64,000 bases of DNA from Apoderus coryli (lineage: Eukaryota > Arthropoda > Insecta > Coleoptera > Attelabidae). Shown here in pieces: positions 10,801 to 25,800 of the stretch (positions within the stretch are counted from its first letter, which is position 1; the number at the start of each line of letters is the position of its first letter). A model generated the notes under the pieces. It worked only from the letters and a program-made list of their open reading frames with translations, was not told the DNA's origin and ran no database searches. Both the position numbers and the translations under genes were made by a program. The stretch lies in the NCBI GenBank assembly GCA_911728435.2, contig OU452198.1, positions 12,434,001 to 12,498,000 on the forward strand. The letters are read 5' to 3'.

Positions 10801-13800
10801 CTCCTAAATCGATTCAAGAAATAGCACTGGATGTACAAGGTGTTTCTAAAATAGATGGTCAAAATTTGTGAGCGAATTGGGGACGTCTAATCATGAAAAA
10901 AACCTAAATTGTAATTTTTGTAAAAGTCTTTATTTACAAAGATACAGGGTGTTAAAGATGACTGCCTGGGGACGATTTCTTTGAAATATTTTCGAAACGA
11001 GTAAAGATGAATTAATCAAATGTAGCATATTTATTCACCAAGTTAAATGTCGTAAACCGACATGAAATTGACTAAAAAACAATGACCATAGGCGCGTAAA
11101 CGGGGGGACCCTTGCCTTAATTATAACCTACCTTTTTTTCTTGTGACTTTTATTCCATTTGTGTCAAAAATGTTGGATATCAAAGTTTTCTAAATAAAAA
11201 AGGCATACTTGTTTTTTCTCGATAAACTTAAAGGTTTTCGAGAAATTTGACTTTGAAAATTTATTAGTAAAATTTTGGAAAACTTTTCGTTAGCCAACTG
11301 TATTTCAATATCAAAATAAACTGCTGTGTCCCAAGGACCAGTTTTGCCCTAAAATTTTCAAACTCGAATTTCACGAAAACCATTAAGTTTTTCGAGAAAA
11401 AACAAGTAGGTATGCCTTTTTTATGCAGAAAACTTTATTTTATTACATTTTTGACACAAATGGAATAAAACGCACAAGAAAAAAGGTAGGTTATAATTAA
11501 GGCAAAGGTCCCCCGCGATTACCCGCCGATGGCCATCCTTTTTTATTCAATTTCATGTCAGTTTACGACATTTAACTAGGTGAATAAATATGCTAGTTTC
11601 GATTAATTCATCTTTTCTCGTTTCGAAAATATTTCAAAAAAATCGTCCTCAAGCAGGCATCTTTAACACCCTGTATCTTTGTAAATAAGGACTTTTAGAA
11701 AAATTACAATTTAGATTTTATTCATGATTAGATGTCCCCAATTCGCTCACAAATTTTGACCACCTATTTTAGAAACACCTTGTATATTGGAATATTGGAA
11801 AATCATCGGTGAGAAAGATTTAAAAAAAAAAAAAACAGAAGAATCATCCATCCAAAGTAAAATTAATTCATGAGCTAAACGAGGATGATCCAGATCGTCG
11901 AATGGAGTGTTGAGAGATTTTAATGAATAGGATAACAATGCTCCATTTTGCATTCGCAAAATAATTTTGGTGAATGCTATGTGGTGAACAGACAAAACAT
12001 TCGCTACTGGTCCATCACAAATCCAAATTGGGCTATTGATTATCTGTGATATTTAACCACTGATCATGAAGCTGGTGGCTTCGAAACATGTTTGGTTGTC
12101 TTTAAGAAAGAATTTTTAGTACTCAAAGATTACTTTATTAAACTTTTACTTTTATTTCTCACCTATACACATTTACTCCACAATTGAAAAATTAGCGGTT
12201 TAATGTTTATTTTTTCAAACTAAATAAATAGATTTTTTTTAAACTAAATTGAGTAGATGCGGGCACTTTGTGCTCCTCAACGGTAAATATCTCGATAACA
12301 AAAAATTAATAATATACAATATACATCGGACCTCTCTTGATTTGTTTATTTGTGTTTAAATTAATGTATTTATTCATAACCATAATTGGATAGTTTTAGT
12401 TTTAATTTCCCCTTTTTTTTTAATGTATTTAGGCACACATGAGTCCTCTCAGGTTCCATATTATCGTGTATGTATTGTTAGTTGTATTTTGCAAATGGAT
12501 AATAATAAATAAATAATAATACAAAAAAAAAAGTATACTTTTCGGTGTTTAATAAAAAAATTGGAATTTTCTCGAATTTATGGTCCTCAGTGTATATCTG
12601 AAATTTTGTTTATTAAATTGAAAGAATTATAAATACCTATCCTACTGAAAATATTTCAGGAAACCCACAAGCAATATTTATAGTAGGGATCTATAGATAA
12701 CACATGCTGATGCAATTACCGATTTATTCAATACTTGGTATTGTAGTCAAGTTCAATGTTTTCTAAATATACCTACATATATTATCATTACCTACATTTG
12801 CGTAAGACAACCTTATACATACTTGCATATTTTTACAGTCCATGTAAGCCTTTGAAACTTGTCAGACAGATACACATTATACTAGACGACGAATGAGGTT
12901 TACCAAAGGGAAAAGTTGTTTGTATTTTACTTTTTTACCCATGGACAAATTTTCAGCCGTCTGGCTGGTGCAATTTTTAATTTTTTCAGCGTATCAGCGT
13001 ATTCGTATCTTTAAAATTAAATTCTTAAAAAATGTTTTGGTAATTTAAAATTATATTTTAAAATGTTTAAATTACAAATTATTATGGATAACAATGTTTT
13101 TCACATACAAAATAAAATCTTAAACAAAAATACCCCTAACACTGATGCAAATTAATTACCTTTGCATTTTAATTTTTTTCAATTTTTTATTAACTATTTA
13201 TTTTTTATTTTATTGTTATTTATATATTCACTTACACCTTAAGCCAATCTTATAATTGGATAGTGTCGTCATTACACACAATACAAGTTTTGATTACAAT
13301 TCAATAAACGATAAACAAAACCTACAATACATATAAAGAACACTACAATATTTTTCTACGACTGTCTTTCAATGCTTTTATTATACAGGGTTATTCACGC
13401 CATACGACACGGAATAGTGTGGCTAAACTATTTAATTTCCTAAAAGTTTTATTCATTGTTTCGATAAAAATGATTTATGATTACATTTTAAAAATATTGC
13501 GAATCTATATAGGGTGTCCCAAATAGAATAAATTAACCATAGTTGTGTTTTTTCAACGTATTTTTAAATTCCCCGTTCAAACTAACCTAACTTTCATTAA
13601 AGTACATATGACCTAAACCTTAGAGTTTTTTAAAAATATAGACATAATTTGAATGAAAAAATTCACACCAATTCGTTTGATATTTTTCAGCCAGTTTGGG
13701 CTGAGAAATATACCCACTCATCACTTGTTACGCCAGATATAAAAAACCCCAAGACTAAATACAGGGTGTCCAATAATATAAGTTATATGAACGTAAAGTT

Positions 13801-16800
13801 TAATTCTGAATAACTTGTTTATTTCAAATGGAACACCCGGTATATGAGGTAAAAATTAGATGCACAAAGTAATTATCTGTCAAATACTATAATACTTTCC
13901 TATCTATAACTCTTGACGTTTTCTTGGAAAATGCACATATTCATAATATTAGGCGAATTTTTAATTGAACCTGTTAATTTCATGTAGACCACCCTGTATT
14001 TGATGATGATGAAATTAATTATCTATTAATCACTATAAGGTATTCCTATAGATATGTATATTTTTAATTTTGCATGGAAAAAGCACTTATTGGTAGTAAT
14101 AGGAAGAATTTTTCAAAATTATAATATTAGTCAAGTCAGCCATGAGAATTTGCCAAACCATATAGTTAAACAATAACATAATAAATAAATAAATTTTTAA
14201 CTTAAATTAAATAACAAGAGATACATAAATACTGATAAATTTTATAATAAATATTCAAAATGATTGGACTCTAGGCACATTTGAATACTTTTCTTAAATC
14301 CTTCAACAACTTTAACCTGGTGTAACGCTTCTAAACGCTTCGTTTATTTGCTCCTTCATCTCTTCTATTAAAAAAGTTTTCATTTTCGATGATTTTGTTC
14401 CTGCCCATGTACAAAATTCAACACGATTTAAAATCAAGTTCTTGATGCAGTTGCACTGTGTTTGGATGGTATCTTTCGTTAAACTGCCTTAACAATCTCT
14501 CGAACACCGCGTGATTTTGCGCCCGCAAACATTGAGCGTAAACTCGCGATGCCAGTAAATCGTTTTTGAACCATTTTCCCAGAAAAATCATGTCTCTTCT
14601 TTCTCCTTTGGAATAGGTTCGCAGTTTTGATTGATTGAATTAATTCAAATGTCACAGATAAAAAACTGTTTTATGAAAACCAACCAACCCAACTCTTAGG
14701 TAAGAATTTTCAACAGACTATTTGACAGTAAATGTCAAATTAAAAAAATGTATTGTGTCTTCTCAAATTCTCATGACTGACTTGATAAATATTATATTTT
14801 TGAAAATAATATAATATATAAAAATAACGCAAAATTAAAGATACATATATCTATAGGAAAACTTTACTTTAACTTTAATTTTTGCATCATCAAATAGAGG
14901 GTGGTCTACATAAAACTAAGAGATTCAATTAAAAATTCGCCTAATATTATGAATATGTGCATTTTCCACGAAATCGTCAAGAGTTATCCATAGGAAAGTA
15001 TTATAATATTTGACAGATAATTACTTTGTGCATCTAATTTTGACCTCATATACCGAGTGTTGTATTTGAAATAAAAAGTTATTTAGAATTTAACTTACGT
15101 TGATATATATTACTTATAATATTGGACACCCTGTATTTAGTCTTAGGGGTTTTTTATATCTGGCGTAACAAATGATGAGTGGGTATATTTATCAGCCCAG
15201 ACTAGCTAAAAGATTAAAACGAATAGGTGTGATTTTTTTCATTCAAATTATGTCTATATTTTTCTAAAACTAAAATATTTAAAAAACTGTCAGATTTAGG
15301 TGATATGTACTTTTATGAAAGATAGGTTTCTTTTGAACGGAGAATCTAAAAATATATTCATATAAAGGGCATTCCATTTAAAAAAACAAAACTATGGTTC
15401 ATTTCTTATATTTGGGACACCCTGTACAAAGCACGCGCGGCTAAGCTCCGAAGACAATAATTGACCTATATGCTGAGACCAACACAGGTTTTCGCCCAAC
15501 ATTATACCCAGGAATTTTGATTTTTTAGTTCTTTTTATAGGATGTGGGTTTAGGTGTAAATTCAAGTCATTCAGTCAATCTCTGATTTTAGTTATAAACA
15601 TAATGCAAGATGTTTTTTCTGCGTTTATAATGAATTTGTTTTTGAAGCACCCTTGACTAAAAGTATTTAGTATATTATTAGTTTAGTTTTCTAATTCCTG
15701 CATGCTTAATGCCGATATTGCTATTGACGTATTATCCGCAAACATGCACACCTTTGCAGGATACATCACATTCGGTGGATCATTCACATAAAGCAAAAAT
15801 ATCAAGGGTCCCAGGACACTTCCTTGAGGGGCACCTATGCCAATGTTATATTTTTGAGAAAACGAGTGTCCTATTTTAAGAATTGTAATTGTCACTTAGG
15901 TAAGAAGTAATCCAGTCCTTTATGTTACCACTTATACCGAGATTTGATAATTTTTGACCAACATAGGAAATATCTATGGTAGCAAATGCACTTGTGAGGT
16001 CAAATAAGTAAACTAGATCGAATGAAAAGAAAGAAACTACAGAAATTGCTTGTAATTTACTTTTAATTGAAGCTCAGCGACGGACTTAATATTTTACTGT
16101 AAAAACAATGAACATAACGTGAAAATATTTTAGTGAATCCGCACTTATAAATAAAAGTTGGCATTTTGGCTTTCACGAATTATTCGCAAATATTCTGGTA
16201 TGTTGAAAACCGTTTTAAATTTTTATCTCGTAAACAAAGCATTATATGAAAAAAATAGGAGAGATAAAAAAGTTGTAGTTTTAGTTTCTTTATCGCAGGA
16301 CAATATCAATATTTTTATTAAGTTGTCCCCCTAACGCTACTGCACTTAATAATTTTAATCTACTTAGGGCCATAGAAACCCCCGATTTATAGCAACAACG
16401 CTGCCAAATTTCAAAGAAATCGGTAAGGACATATTTGCCTTAATTAAAAAAAAAACTTTATGTACAAAAAAACTTTAACACCTTGTATATTTCCTGACGT
16501 AAGTTTATGGGGACGTTTTTCATAAAATGACCAGAGAAATCACCCCCTTAAATATTGCCGCGTTTTTTTGAAACACCCGGTATATATCCCATTAATTGCA
16601 ACTATTTGTTCGCAGCATATTTCAAAACTGTAGCGGGTCTACTTTTCATCTGCTGGGGAGTCGCATCCCTTATTTACAAGCCTCTACAAATGTTCATGGA
16701 TCAAAGATTGAAAATGACGCCAGGTTTGTTGTAAATTTTCTCATTTATTTAATTAATGATAATGTTTATCTTTGTCCTAATTACTTTTAGGATTACCGCC

Positions 16801-19800
16801 CTACGAGTGGTGGTTACATCCACCTGATGAAGTATTAATGAAAATACATATATTTAATATAACCAATTCAAAAGAGTTCCTTAGTGGGATTGACAGAAAA
16901 CTAAATGTTTCTGAAATAGGTCCAATAGTTTATAGGTAAGTCTTTCTTAAGTACCTACATTTAGAAAGTGTAAAAAATGTATCATTTATTTTTGTCTATA
17001 ATTTGATATTTTACCAGATTTATATCAACTGACAAGTTACATCAAATTATTATAATTTATTCTCTATTCAACTACTACTACAGGATACTAATATCAACAA
17101 ATACAAACAATTATAACATTATAACTCAAATAATAATAAAAATTCGATATTCCCCCCATCGTGCAAACTGTTTCAGTTTTCACCATCACCTCCTGTTACA
17201 TCTATTTTGCCATACAAGTAAATAGTGCTCGCCCCATCGTTTTTCTTTTCTTCGTCCCATAGTTATTGTCATGGCACCGAAAAGATCTAAACCCCAGAAA
17301 GTAAATGGTGGCATATTAGGAGTAATCCTACTTAGTGGAAGTTGTCCCATTTGAAGTGGCACTGGTGTTACTTTTCTAATTTTACAAATTTGGCGTGATT
17401 TAAAACCATCTTTAACTGCTGCTCTTCGTTTCAAAATCCAAAACTGCTGTCTTAAAGTATTCAACACAAACTCTACATCAAGATGACAGTTTTGTTCATG
17501 ATGATATAAAATTAATAATTTTGTAAATCTGTTCTTTGGATCTAAAATAATTGGCATTTTCACGTCGTTTTGTATCATATCACTCTGTCTTAAACGTCCG
17601 TTCGTACGAATTATACTCTTCTCATCTAAAATTGGCATTAATTTGAATAGTCTTGAATTCCTATCAACGTTTTTGAAGTGAATTTTTCAAGGTCGCGTCA
17701 CGTCACGACACGATTTAATATCCCTGCAAAAGAGATGAAGCATATAACAAATATGACGGAGAGAGAGACAGAGATATTTGTGGTGTATGCTACACACTAT
17801 ATCCTATACCATACACTATTATGTATATAGGTAGGGGCGAGAGAAAACGAGTGCATGCATAGGCACAGCTACACTTAGGGTGTTATTTTACAAGGCAAAG
17901 ATTGTGTATTATACGAGATACTGTCGATACAACCGGAGTAGGTATTGAATTCAATTTTTTATGGCGAAATAAATCTGTTGTAGTTTGAAATTCTTGTGAA
18001 AGAAGTATTCACTTCTATCACGTGTACTGTGCTGCACGCGAATTTTTTTATTATTCTGTAATTGTATAATATATTCTTCTGCTGACTAATTTTCAAACAG
18101 TATAATTCAGCATCGTGATATTCATGGCACGTTATTTCAGGATCATTGCCTCGTACTTTATGAAGTAATTTAAAATAATATTTAAAAATCCCCGCTGTTT
18201 CTCTAACAAATCTTCTCCATTTTGAAAATCGAATAATATTTGGCATTATATTAAAATTTTCTGTAGTGTAACCCATAAATAAAGGGTATCGTTTTATTTC
18301 TTCTTGATCGTTAATTTTTAGTTTGCAAATATCCAATTGCTTAGGCCAAAATTCTTGCGAATATTTTAAGAATTTAGGTCCATGAAACCATTGTTCATTA
18401 TTACATAAGTTAATTGAATTTGCCAATCTCGTACATAAATCAGCGACATTCTGTTCACCTGGAACGTATTTCCATTGGTCGAGTTTTGTTAGTTCCTGTA
18501 TTTCACCAACTCGATGAGAAACAAATTGTTTATAATTTCTTCCATCCCCGTTAATCCAATGCAATACTGTTTTCGGATCTGACATCTGACCATAAATAGG
18601 AATTATTGATATTAAGTCCCGATTATTTTCTGATAGTAGTTAGAAGTCTACTACCCATTACTGCACCTTGCAATTGTAGCCTCGGTATAGATAGTGGCTT
18701 TAGAGGACATACTCTTGCTTTAGAAGAAATAAGCTGCACATGCAAAATCTTCTTCGCTTGCATCACAAAAAAATATGTCAATCTATAACCCGAGCACTTC
18801 CCAACGAGTAAAAATAACATCTAGGTATTTTTAAATCCGCAATGTGTTTTAAATCTTTTAACCAAGTTAACCAATTTTGAAAAATTCGATCAGATATAAT
18901 TTCGTCCCATGTAATTCCAGTTCTACAAATTTGTTGTAAAATAATTCGTCCACGTATAACTAAATTAGAAATGATTTTCTGATGCAACACCTCGTATAAA
19001 TTATAATTATGATCACAGTGTATAAAATTTATTTTTAAAGCGTTTAAATATGATCAAAAAATGATTTGTATCGGTAAATAATAAAAGTTAGAACCATTCT
19101 GACTTTACCTAAATAGGTAATTTTCATTCAAATACCGATGGTTTTAATTGGGTTGTGTCCACCAGTACAACGCAAATCCAACTTCTTTTGAGGTATGGCT
19201 ATGGTATTATAACCAACTGGGTTAATTTGCTACGCCATGTTTCCTCGAACGCCATGGTTACAGGTTTCGGTACTACTAAGATATAGAATAATATAGTTAA
19301 TATACAGTTACTTCACTTCGTGTCGGAACGTTTTATCTCTCTGTCTTCAAAGCAATTCGCCGCTACTATAGCATAGAATAATAACTATAGATAAGAAGGG
19401 TCAGTAGACGCTAAAAACAGCATCGACTCGTCGCAATCCCAGCCACATTCGGGCCCGCTACTATGTTATACTATATCTATATATACTATAAGATACTATA
19501 CTAAAACTATAGTAGCGGCGAATTGCTTTGAAGACAGAGAGATAAAACGTTCCGACACGAAGTGAAGTAACTGTATATTAAACTGTGACTAAGATACAAT
19601 TTCTTTATTTTCAGAGAAAAATTAACACACACTAACCCAAGATTTAACGAGAATGGTACACTATCATATACAGCCAACAGAACTGCAATTTATTTACCCG
19701 ATCGCAATACAATTAATTTAAATGATACTATTATAATGCCAAATCTACCAGTTTTAGTAAGTACATAATTTATAACAAAGTTTGATCTTAAGAGTGCATT

Positions 19801-22800
19801 AACCACTGTAAATCAGTCTGCATTAGACCTTCGGCAGTCCGAGGTTAAAAGTATGTAGTCATTAATATAAAAAGTAGTAGTAAGAAGTAGAAAAAAAGAT
19901 TTACTATATAATATGCTTATCGTGTAAGTTTTTCCAATGGTTACATTCTTAGTATTTTTAAAACTTGCTTAAATTCTAAACCAAAATTCAAGAATGAGCA
20001 TAGATTAATTAAAATATAAAATTTATGTATCCCATAAAATATTTTAATTGAATTATGAGGAAAATTCAGTACCAGTGCAATGCAAATCTTTAAAACTTTT
20101 TATTGATATCATATTTCATGAGCGTTAAGCTTATGAAATATCATCATTGACTATTTCCTGTCCTCAGCAACTTAAGTTTTTCTTTTGGATAGTGGGTTAC
20201 AGGACTTCGTAAGAAGGTACACTCAATCAGGGAGCTTTATTTCCGCTTTTTCAAGCTTCTTCCAGTTAGAATGTATTCGAGGGTTGCCTTTTATATTTCG
20301 TGATTAGAAAAAAACAAATATTAAATTAATAAATTTAAAATACAAATATTAATAATCGAAAATCACTTTGTTGTTTTTCAAAATATTTTCCATGAAGATC
20401 TATACACTTTTGCATGCGTTTGAACCAATTGTCGAAGCACTTTTGCCACTCTGATTGAGGTATCTCCAAAACATGCATTCTGAATGCAGCAAGCGCTTCT
20501 TTAGGCGTCGAAAAACGTTTACCTCTCAGTTTGTTTGTTACATACGGGAATAAAAAGAAGGCATTCGGTGCCAAGTCAGGACTATACGGCGGATGATTCA
20601 TCAAATCGATGTTTTGGGTGCTCAAAAATGCAGTTGTTTGAGCCGATGTGTGAGAGCTCGCATTGTCGTGGTGAAGAGTGATCCGTCTTCGGCGGTTGGT
20701 TTTCCTGATTTCTTGGAAGACAACTGGCAAACAAATGGTTGTGTACCACTCAGAATTGACTGTTCTGCGTTGTTATAGTGGTACGGTTGCGACATGTCCA
20801 GTTTTTCCGAAAAAAACAGGCGACCATTTGCTTGGAAGTGCTTCGTACGCGAACAACTTTAGTTGGATTTGGCTCATCTTGAAACACCCATATAGTCGAC
20901 TGCTGTTTACTTTCGAGCTCATACGCGTAAATCCACGATTCATCACCTGTCACGATGTCATAGACGTGTTTCGAAGCACCGCGATCGTATTTTTTGAGCA
21001 TTTCTTTCGACCAATCGACACGAGCCTTTTTTTGAGCGATTGACAAATTGTGTGGGATCCAACGTGAACAAATTTTTTTGACAATCAAATGTTTATGCAA
21101 TATTGAATGTATGCTGCTCCCACTAATGCCTAAGGTTGTCTCAATCTCTTGATAGGTCACATCACGATCTTGCAATATCAGTTCGCACACAGCATCAATC
21201 GGAAAAACAACTGATTTTGGACGACCTTCACGAAATTCGTCTTGGAGTGAACTACGACCACGATTGAATTCACCATACCATCGATAAACACTGGTCCTTG
21301 ATGGAGCTTCATCGCCAAAAATTGAATTAAGTTCATCCATGCACTGTTGCTGAGTTAATCCACGTCGAAAGTTGTAAAAAATAATCGCACGAAAATGTTC
21401 ACGATTTAATTCCATTTTTGGGCCGAGATGAATGTTTTAAGTTACAAATAGCGCTCGTATGGCAAAACGTTCTGAGTACGTATAACCTCAAAAATGTCCA
21501 ACTTTACGATAGAGCTGTCAGTTGCCAGATTGCAACACCAGGGTTGCCAAATCCCGAAATATAAAAGGCAACCCTCGTACTTAAAACAATTAGATTTCAT
21601 TTTTTTGTATACAAAACCAGCATTTATAAAATGGTACTATATACAATTAGTGGTCTATTCGAGTTAGAATACAAACCAAAAATCTAGCCTTTTTGCATCA
21701 TCCCCAGTTTTCAAAGTTTGATTGAAATGAGGCTTGTCAGGATAAACTTTATTTTGTTTGAATGGTAGATTTTACTACCACCTCTAAATTCTTAGCCCTG
21801 TTTCTTAAAAATAGATGGATTTTCATTTACAGATTCCAATATCATTATATTGTTTTTTATTCTTTTTTAATATGAAAGACTGCTCCTGCTGTTTCAAATT
21901 TTTTCACCAATTTGTGAACAGCAACTTTCGAAATGTATACCCCAGGAAATTTGCGGGGGAATTACAATAAAGTACGTAATGTAAAGGTAAATGTAGTAAA
22001 ATACGGAGATGCACACAGGAAAATACAATATTTTCATAAATTCAAATATTCTTCTGTAATCAAGGTTAGGATTAAATTTAGAGATTTTTTATTAGCATTT
22101 TACCCTAAGAGACTAAAAAATGACTGTTTGCTCTTGTTTAATTTTATTTTTGTGCCTTTTTGCGACACCCTGTTAAATAAAAAGCATTTTTTCATAGTAC
22201 TTCTTATTTTTTCGACCACCAAATTTTTTATCAAGAATAATTTTTTTTTGTATCTTTCAATTTTTGGTTAATTTGTCCTGTTAACCGCATCCGTGGACAT
22301 ACTGTATGTTGCTTGTGTTATTTCATTTAACTTACATTTTATACAATTTTGATAAATATTTTTTATTTCGAATGGACTTGTTTAACAAAACAAGACTTAT
22401 ATTCCGAGAGTTTGTCTGTCAACCACTATACTTTCACCAGACGGCCGTTTCGTCGATCCACGACTCATCAGTGGTGATCAGTCAGTAGTTGACAGCCAAA
22501 CTCTCGTAAATAATGAGGTATATACCCCACACGGTACAGAGATGTAAAAGGATGTGTTTGGCGACATCTAGTTTTCGTTGGTAGTACGCCGAGTGAACAA
22601 CAGTTCCTATATCGGCTGCTTGGGAGGTCTCTGACCCCATAAAGCAACTACCAACACATAGACGCGCCGATACTCCCTTAAGCGGGATCGCCTATATTTG
22701 GAATGGGCTTGTTTAACAAAACAAGACTTATATTCCGAGAGTTTGTCTGTCATCCACTATACTTTCACCAGACGCGCGTCTATGTGTTGGTAGTTGCTTT

Positions 22801-25800
22801 ATGGGGTCAGAGACCTCCGAAGCAGCCGATATAGGAACTGTTGTTCCCTCGCCGTACTACCAACGAAAACTAGATGTCGCCAAACACATCCTTTTACATC
22901 TCTGTACCGTGTGGGGTATATACCTCATTATTTACGAGAGTTTGGCTGTCAACTACTGACCGATCACCACTGATGAGTCGTGGATCGACGAAACGGCCGT
23001 CTGGTGAAAGTATAGTGGTTGACAGACAAACTCTCGGAATATAAGTCTTGTTTTGTTAAACAAGCCCATTCCAAATATAGGCGATCCCGCTTAAGGGAGT
23101 ATCGGCGCGTCTATGTGTTGGTAGTTGCTTTATGGGGTCAGAGCAGCCGATATAGGAACTGTTGTTCACTCGGCGTACTACCAACGAAAACTAGATGTCG
23201 CCAAACACATCCTTTTAATATTTTTTATTTTTCTCATATACTTATTTTTGAAATTGTGTATGGATGTATTGATTATTGTATTGTTGCTGCCTTATAATAA
23301 AATATCGTATCTTCAATTATTACTGATTCTTTGTAGTTTATTTCAGATTATACCTACTTACTTTTACGATGCATCCATTATAACGAAAATAGGTGTTAAT
23401 ATAATGATGAGAAGTCTGAAATCCGAACCACTGATCAAAACTAGTATTTACAATTTTTTATGGAATTTTACCGACTCTATTTTGAATGTAGCGGAAAAAA
23501 TTGCACCCAGTTTGGTGCCGACTAAAAATGCTGGAATATTAAGTAACGTAAGTAAAGTGTAAATTATCGCGTTTATTTTACTATTCTGCAAAAAAAAAAT
23601 AGAGAATGTAAGAACGTTTTTGTTTGTTTTAAATATATCTTTACTGCAAAAACTGTTCCCTTGAATTGCAAGCACCAGTTTCCTTTGGACGATTCTTTTG
23701 CTTAGTTCTTTAAATCTATACAATGTGTTCTGAAGGTAATCTGACATTTTAGGAATCATTTCAATTAGACATAAAATATTTGACACTGACATGATTGATG
23801 ATGAATTAGAAATTCAGGTTATAATTTGATGACTAGAATCTTTGTTGTAAAATGTAAAAACAGAAAATCTTTTTACCACTTTTTAAAGATAATACTGCTT
23901 ATACAGTATATATTAATGCTCCCAACTTTTGAACTGCCACTGTGCTCAAATGACTCGAGAGAAAGAAAACTTTGTGCATTTAGCTGGTATTATCGAAGTA
24001 TTTATAAAAAATAACGAATCTGCAAGGAACTTTTTACACTCACTTCACGCTTGGTAGACATGGTTTCGTGGCAGATTCCAAAACAATACTGTGACGGGTT
24101 TCAAACTTTAGAGCTACAGGTTTAGCCTAGAAAAAAACCAATCGGTAAACCCAGAAGTGCTGAAAATGTCACAACTGTAAGAGAAGCTGTGACACGATCT
24201 CCACTCGTTCTGTGAGAACAATTCCATCGCTGCAAAATGATGATCCTACAACGAAGCTGAGACAATCGTATGTTCCATGAATATTCAAAAAAACTTCCCA
24301 CAAACTACTCTACAGGGTGACCCAGTTTTATCCAGCAATATTTAGAATTAGAAGATTTTACTGATCAAAATGAACAATTTTTTTTCTATAAACTTTTTTT
24401 CAATTCTTCATCAATTTCGAGATATTGGCATTTAATGTTTTTTTAGAACTACACTTACCAGAAAAAATCATCTTATATCAACTGAAAGGCAATGAAATTC
24501 TCTTTTAAATCATGCTAAAGACAATATTGTCAATTAACCCTAGGTCTATTTTAAAATGGCTCAAATTTGAAAACTGTAAATTTTTCAATTTTCTCTATCA
24601 CTTCAAAAAATTTTAGAAAAACACTAGCAAAACTTGTCAATATCTGAAAAACATGCGTGTCCTAAGAAGTTTTAATTGCAGTTAAAAAAAAATGTTTTTT
24701 CACGCTGCGTTTTTCTTATAAGGTTAACTGAATTTTTCCTTATTTTAAATTTTTTTTAGGTCGTTATTTTTATGATTTTTAATTTTTTGGATATCTTTCT
24801 TGGGTTTTTGGTTCGCATTAACAACCAATGGTGAGATAAAATTTTTTTATTTCATGTCAAAAAATTTTTTTTCCTTTACGACGTTTCGACAAAATAGTTT
24901 TTGTCTTCTTCAGGTTTTTTTTTTCGTCAGTCTTCCTTTATGATTTTTAACCGGACATGACATTCCGAGACCACGCTTAGATAAAACACCCGTACCTATT
25001 ACTTTATAAAAATAATAGTACCTAACCAACAGAAATGCTACATGGCCCAAAAAAATCTAAGCTGATAAGTTTTTGTTTACATTTTTTTTTATTTTGCCTA
25101 CTAACTCTATCTCTGGTTTAAAAATAAATAATTTATTTAGTTTCGATTTGATAGCGTGTGGTAGTGAGGGCTTTTGAAATAGTTTAAAAATTTTGGAAAC
25201 GCAATGTCTTTTATGTACTCTAACGAAGAATATGCACTTTTATTACGGGCTCACTCGGCACGTTGGAACAAGAACTTTTGGCTGGAGATTTTGAAAGGCG
25301 TATTCAATTTTGTCAATGGTTTATTAATGCCGCTCGCCTTACCAGGCCACACTAGCAAATGATTTTATGGACCGACGAAGCGACATTTACTCGAAGAGGT
25401 CTATTGAATATGCGAAACGAACATCTTTGGTTGCATGAAAATCCGTATGCCATGCAAGAAGATCGCTTCCAACATCAGTTTAGCGTTAATGTTTGGATTG
25501 GAATTATTAACAATCGACTTATAGGTCCATTTTTCCTTCCAAACCGTCTTAATGGTGAATATTGTTTACACTTTTTGCCTGTCGTTTTGGAAGATTTAAT
25601 GCTAAATGTAAGACAGCGACTTTGGTTTCAATTACATGGTTGTCCTGCAGATTAGAGGCGACCTGTTCGAATCTGGCTAAACTTTAATTATCCTGAGCGC
25701 TTGGCCTGCAAGATCCCCCGATCTTACACCGTTTGATTTTTCTGTGGGGATATTTAAAGGCTCTGGTTTACAGCAATCCTATAAGAACAAGAAAAGAGCT

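Larger units (their letters stand above)
22372..23215. repeat. Nested palindrome with repeated modules and two hammerhead motifs
   Basis: Three modules recur in both orientations. S1 ('cttgtttaacaaaacaagac' to 'ctttcaccagac') occurs at 22377 and 22708 direct and at 22993 inverted. S2 (from 'ggccgtttcgtcgatcc' to 'caacacatagacgcgc') is direct at 22442, inverted at 22776, and partly repeated inverted at 23107. S3 ('cgatactcccttaagcggga') is direct at 22663 and inverted at 23082. A truncated S3/S2 piece recurs at 34548. No protein coding was recognised. Confidence 0.75.

Noticed and set aside
16596..16790. 64-codon ORF as the start of gene A
   Set aside because: It is the wrong frame over the true exon 16616-16723, whose other frame encodes the CD36 membrane helix.
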